Positions 4,980-6,859 of a DNA stretch of 6,859 nt are shown here, one piece after another. Within the stretch, counting starts at the first letter, position 1; the number at the start of each line of letters is the position of its first letter. Under the pieces are notes generated by a model. That model saw nothing but the letters and a program-made list of their open reading frames with translations, was not told the DNA's origin and made no database searches. The stretch is from Chloroflexota bacterium (lineage in GTDB: Bacteria; Chloroflexota; Anaerolineae; Ardenticatenales; Ardenticatenaceae). The translations under genes and the position numbers were made by a program. The stretch lies in the NCBI GenBank assembly GCA_003520455.1, contig DOUV01000198.1, positions 1 through 6,859 of the forward strand, in the 5' to 3' direction.

Positions 4980-5232
4980 CCGCCCCGGCCCCAACGCACC
5001 GTATTCCAACCTTCAACCTGTACAGACGCTCCGGCAGGTCCTCTCTACTCCTCTGAAACAACTCGAAAGTGGCGGAATCAACCGAGGCATCGCTCCACTT
5101 CGAGCGAAGAAACGGGCTGAATATGGGCACTACCCCCCACAAGCCTTATACTTCGGCGGCATTATTGCCCACCTTGCCCCACCACGCCATTCGGCAAGGC
5201 CCTTTTCAGTACAGTCAACCCCCACCCCCCAC
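4980..5232. other. Non-coding stretch without recognised function
   Basis: Nothing here looks like a gene. Open frames in both directions have poor composition (Pro/His-rich, or overlapping the repeats) and no ribosome binding site. There is a heptamer-like CCAACCTTCAACC at 5006-5018. CCTTGCC (5172-5178) and GGCAAGG (5193-5199) form a 7-bp stem with a 14-base loop and no associated gene end. A C-rich run at 5219-5234 makes a strongly G-rich minus strand just past the HD gene. Confidence 0.5.
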
Positions 5233-5248
5233 CCTTCAACCTTCAACC
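5233..5248. repeat. Tandem heptamer CTTCAAC x2 at the HD gene stop
   Basis: CTTCAAC occurs twice in tandem (5234-5247) and again in part at 5011-5017. The minus-strand TGA of the HD gene (5243-5245) lies inside the second unit, so the repeat reaches the last codon of the gene. Confidence 0.6.
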
Positions 5249-5812
5249 GAACAGTACCTCGCGCCGTGCTCGCAGCGCCGCGAAGAGCTGGGCGGCCAGC
5301 GGCGAGTCGAAGGTGCGCTCCGAGAAACTGGCCCAGAAGTCGTCCAGGTTACGCTGGCCACGCTGCTCGTAGACGAACGCCTGGAGCATCATCTCCAGCT
5401 TGTCGGCATCGCGCACCAGGCGCGCCGCCGGGCTCTGGCCGGCTGTGTACTCCTCCCAGAGCGCCAGGTACGCATCCGGCGCCGGCAGGGCTGCAAGGAT
5501 CTCCGCCAGCGCGGCGCGCTCGGCCGCATGCTTGGTCTCAGGCGCCAGAAACCGGGAGAGGGTGGCCGGCAAGTCGGTCACCAGGCTCTCGGCCAGGTCG
5601 TGGAGCAGGGCCATCCGCAGGACGCGCTCGCGGTCCACCCCGGTAGGATTCATGTCGGCCAGAAGCATAGCCACGAAGGCGACACCGAAGGCATGGTCGG
5701 CGATGCTCTCTGGCCGCTCGACTCCGCGCAGTTGCCACCCCGTGCGTGGCAACTGCTTGAGGCGGTTGGCGTGCATCAGCGTGTCGAGGATGGCGTTGGC
5801 GTCGGCCGGCAT
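5243..5812 (-). CDS. HD-domain protein, HDDC2/YfbR-like 5'-nucleotidase
   Basis: This is a cytoplasmic metal-dependent phosphohydrolase of 189 aa. HDDC2/YfbR relatives hydrolyse (deoxy)nucleoside 5'-monophosphates, and that is the likely activity. The motif order is complete. NRLKQLPRTGWQLRG (16-30) is the HDDC2-type entry, H40 lies in ESIADHAFGVA, H71-D72 in LLHDLAES give the HD pair, E75 follows, and RDADKLEMMLQ (134-144) carries the last metal ligand D137. The remainder is helical, ending in REVLFG. The ATG at 5812 is chosen because the family motif begins soon after it and upstream in-frame codons run into the divergent gene. Its ribosome binding site is weak (TGGGG, about seven bases upstream). 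The gene has its own promoter, divergent from the next gene. Substrate range cannot be read from the sequence. Confidence 0.9.
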   Translation of the reverse strand: MPADANAILDTLMHANRLKQLPRTGWQLRGVERPESIADHAFGVAFVAMLLADMNPTGVDRERVLRMALLHDLAESLVTDLPATLSRFLAPETKHAAERAALAEILAALPAPDAYLALWEEYTAGQSPAARLVRDADKLEMMLQAFVYEQRGQRNLDDFWASFSERTFDSPLAAQLFAALRARREVLFG

Positions 5813-5830
5813 AGGCGCCCCAGCTCTGGA

Positions 5831-5851
5831 ATGATGAACGATGAATGAATG
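5831..5851. repeat. Three degenerate heptamers in the HD gene leader
   Basis: ATGATGA, ACGATGA and ATGAATG follow each other with a period of seven bases. They lie between the predicted start of transcription and the HD gene start, so they make up much of its 5' leader. They are non-coding and possibly the product of slippage. Confidence 0.5.
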
Positions 5852-5858
5852 TCGCGGG

Positions 5859-5887
5859 AGTGTAGCGCAGAGGGCCGGTTGGGACAA
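5859..5887 (-). promoter_or_regulatory. Promoter of the HD-domain gene
   Basis: On the minus strand, TTGTCC (5882-5887), a 17-base spacer and TACACT (5859-5864) form a good sigma-70-type promoter. The leader would be about 40 bases. It sits back to back with the plus-strand promoter, with 15 bases between the two -35 elements. Confidence 0.6.
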
Positions 5888-5902
5888 CCCGCCGCGGGCT
5901 GG

Positions 5903-5931
5903 TTGAATCTTGTGAACGCTGTCAGTACAAT
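5903..5931 (+). promoter_or_regulatory. Promoter of the S51-like gene
   Basis: TTGAAT (5903-5908), a 17-base spacer and TACAAT (5926-5931) match the consensus at four and five positions. Transcription would begin near 5938, leaving a leader of about 40 bases. Confidence 0.65.
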
Positions 5932-5977
5932 TGGAGAGGATGGGTGTGAATAGCTCGAGGGGAGGGAAATAGGAAAG

Positions 5978-6859
5978 ATGCATCATCTGAACGATACGGC
6001 AGGGACACTGACGTTGATAGGATCGGGCGAGATGACGCCCGGAATGGCAAGCGTCCATCGTCGGGTGATGGACCGCATCGAAGGGCCTGTTCGCCCTGTG
6101 TTCATTGACACGCCGGCCGGCTTCGAGCTCAACGTGAGCGCGATTGCCGCCAGGGCAGTGGATTACTTCCGCGAGCACTTCGATCTGGACCTGGCGGTGG
6201 CCTCGTTTCCCAGCGCCGCCAATGCGACGCCGCTGACGATGGAGCAGGCCATGCGGACCCTACGGTGGGCTAATTACATTTTCTCGGGGCCGGGCAGCCC
6301 CACCTACGCTGTGCGCAACTGGCGCAATACCCCCATCTTTGAGACAATGGCCGGCAAGCTCGCAGCTGGCTCGCACCTGGTGTTGGCGAGCGCCGCTACC
6401 CTGGCCATGGGGCGCTACACGATCCCGGTCTACGAGATCTACAAGGTCGGCGAGGATCCTCACTGGACGGAGGGGCTCGACCTGTTGGGGCGCTATGGCC
6501 TCGACCTGGCGATTGTGCCCCACTGGAACAACACCAGCGGCGGGACGCACGACACGATGCGTGCCTTTATCGGCGAGCCGCGCTTTCGGCCACTCGCCGC
6601 GGTCCTCCCCCCCTCGACCACCGTGCTGGGGATTGATGAGTACACCGCCTGCATCCTGCTGCCTCGCGAGCAACGCGGCGAGGTAATCGGGGCCGGGACG
6701 GTGACGATCCAACGGGGAGATACGACTCACGTCTTCGCCAGCGGCGAGAGCTTCAGCTTCGATTTGCTGCGCTCGGCGACGGCCTCCATCGCTGAACCAC
6801 CACCGGCCCCACCGGCCCCACCGGCCGACCCGGCCGCCGAGCTCCTCGCGCTCGCCGAG
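5978..6859 (+). CDS. S51/class I glutamine amidotransferase-like protein with proline-rich linker (3' end outside window)
   Basis: The frame is open from ATG 5978 to the right edge (294 codons, no stop). An in-frame TAG at 5951-5953 and AGGAAAG directly before the ATG support the start. Residues about 10-265 form one domain resembling peptidase S51 (dipeptidase E/cyanophycinase) proteins: LIGSGEMTPGM (13-23), VFIDTPAGFELN (41-52), IFSGPGSPTYAVRNW (101-115), VLASAATLAMG (135-145), VPHWNN (180-185) and VLGIDEYTACILL (216-228). S138 and H182 are candidate active residues, but the usual GxSAGA nucleophile elbow is not standard here, so activity is uncertain. Residues 274-284 are a PPA-repeat linker. 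Then AAELLALAE starts a new segment that is cut off. From memory, similar Chloroflexota proteins end in a cysteinyl-tRNA-synthetase-like C-terminal domain and are named accordingly. That is inference for this gene. Confidence 0.8.
   Translation, partial: MHHLNDTAGTLTLIGSGEMTPGMASVHRRVMDRIEGPVRPVFIDTPAGFELNVSAIAARAVDYFREHFDLDLAVASFPSAANATPLTMEQAMRTLRWANYIFSGPGSPTYAVRNWRNTPIFETMAGKLAAGSHLVLASAATLAMGRYTIPVYEIYKVGEDPHWTEGLDLLGRYGLDLAIVPHWNNTSGGTHDTMRAFIGEPRFRPLAAVLPPSTTVLGIDEYTACILLPREQRGEVIGAGTVTIQRGDTTHVFASGESFSFDLLRSATASIAEPPPAPPAPPADPAAELLALAE
6801..6827 (+). repeat. Three tandem 9-bp units encoding a PPA linker
   Basis: CACCGGCCC occurs twice, followed by CACCGGCCG. The nine-base period keeps frame and encodes the Pro-Pro-Ala repeats joining the S51-like domain to whatever follows. 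Copy number could vary between strains without breaking the gene. Confidence 0.85.

Noticed and set aside
5172..5203. Stem CCTTGCC/GGCAAGG followed by CCCTTTT as a terminator
   Set aside because: The T-run is on the plus strand, where no gene ends. On the minus strand, where the HD gene ends, no T-run follows. The loop is 14 bases and the stem only 7 bp.
4936..5848. Long plus-strand open frames across the HD gene region
   Set aside because: They overlap a palindromic repeat and lie opposite a gene with complete HD motifs. Their peptides are Arg/Pro/Ala-rich and unlike any family.
5813..6178. N-terminal extension of the HD protein to 311 residues
   Set aside because: It would overlap the divergent S51-like gene and both promoters. 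Family similarity begins only after the ATG at 5812.
6260..6730. Minus-strand open frame opposite the S51-like gene
   Set aside because: It is antisense to a continuous 294-codon frame with recognisable motifs, promoter and ribosome binding site.

Overview
The window looks like ordinary chromosomal DNA from a GC-rich bacterium, most probably a member of the Chloroflexota. This assignment is inference. It rests on the Thermus-type malate dehydrogenase, the S51-like protein at the right end (a type I recall from Chloroflexota annotations), a helix-turn-helix protein with an RsbRD-like tail, and the short GTGCGACGCAC palindromes and heptamer repeats confined to intergenic DNA. No phage, transposase, CRISPR array, tRNA or rRNA was seen.

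Layout. Bases 1-130 may hold the last codons of an upstream gene. Bases 131-461 are non-coding: two tandem 69-bp units and a third palindrome, followed by a good promoter. The helix-turn-helix regulator (462-1085, +) runs convergently, with a 9-bp gap, into a YczE-type membrane protein (1095-1763, -). That gene has a possible 35-codon hydrophobic ORF directly in front of it (1760-1867, -) and the Bcp-type peroxiredoxin upstream (1930-2409, -). A 485-bp divergent intergenic region carries promoters for bcp and for malate dehydrogenase (2895-3881, +). The mdh gene ends at a strong 12-bp hairpin shared with the convergent two-domain rhodanese sulfurtransferase (3983-4870, -). After a 372-bp non-coding stretch with a perfect 16-bp-arm palindrome comes an HD-domain nucleotidase-like gene (5243-5812, -). 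It is divergent from a gene running off the right edge (5978 onward, +), whose N-terminal domain resembles peptidase S51 / class I glutamine amidotransferases.

Function. The genes do not form a pathway-specific cluster. Mdh (TCA cycle), Bcp (peroxide removal), the sulfurtransferase (sulfane sulfur) and the HD protein (nucleotide hydrolysis) are housekeeping or stress functions in mostly single-gene units. The genes alternate in direction, so each intergenic region is either a divergent promoter region or a convergent terminator region.

The points most worth a second look are the palindromic repeat family, the possible fusion of an S51-like domain to a CysRS-type C-terminal domain beyond the right edge, the inverted repeat over a candidate bcp promoter, and the ATGTGA start-stop overlap at the regulator's start. 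I found no convincing previously undescribed multi-gene system.
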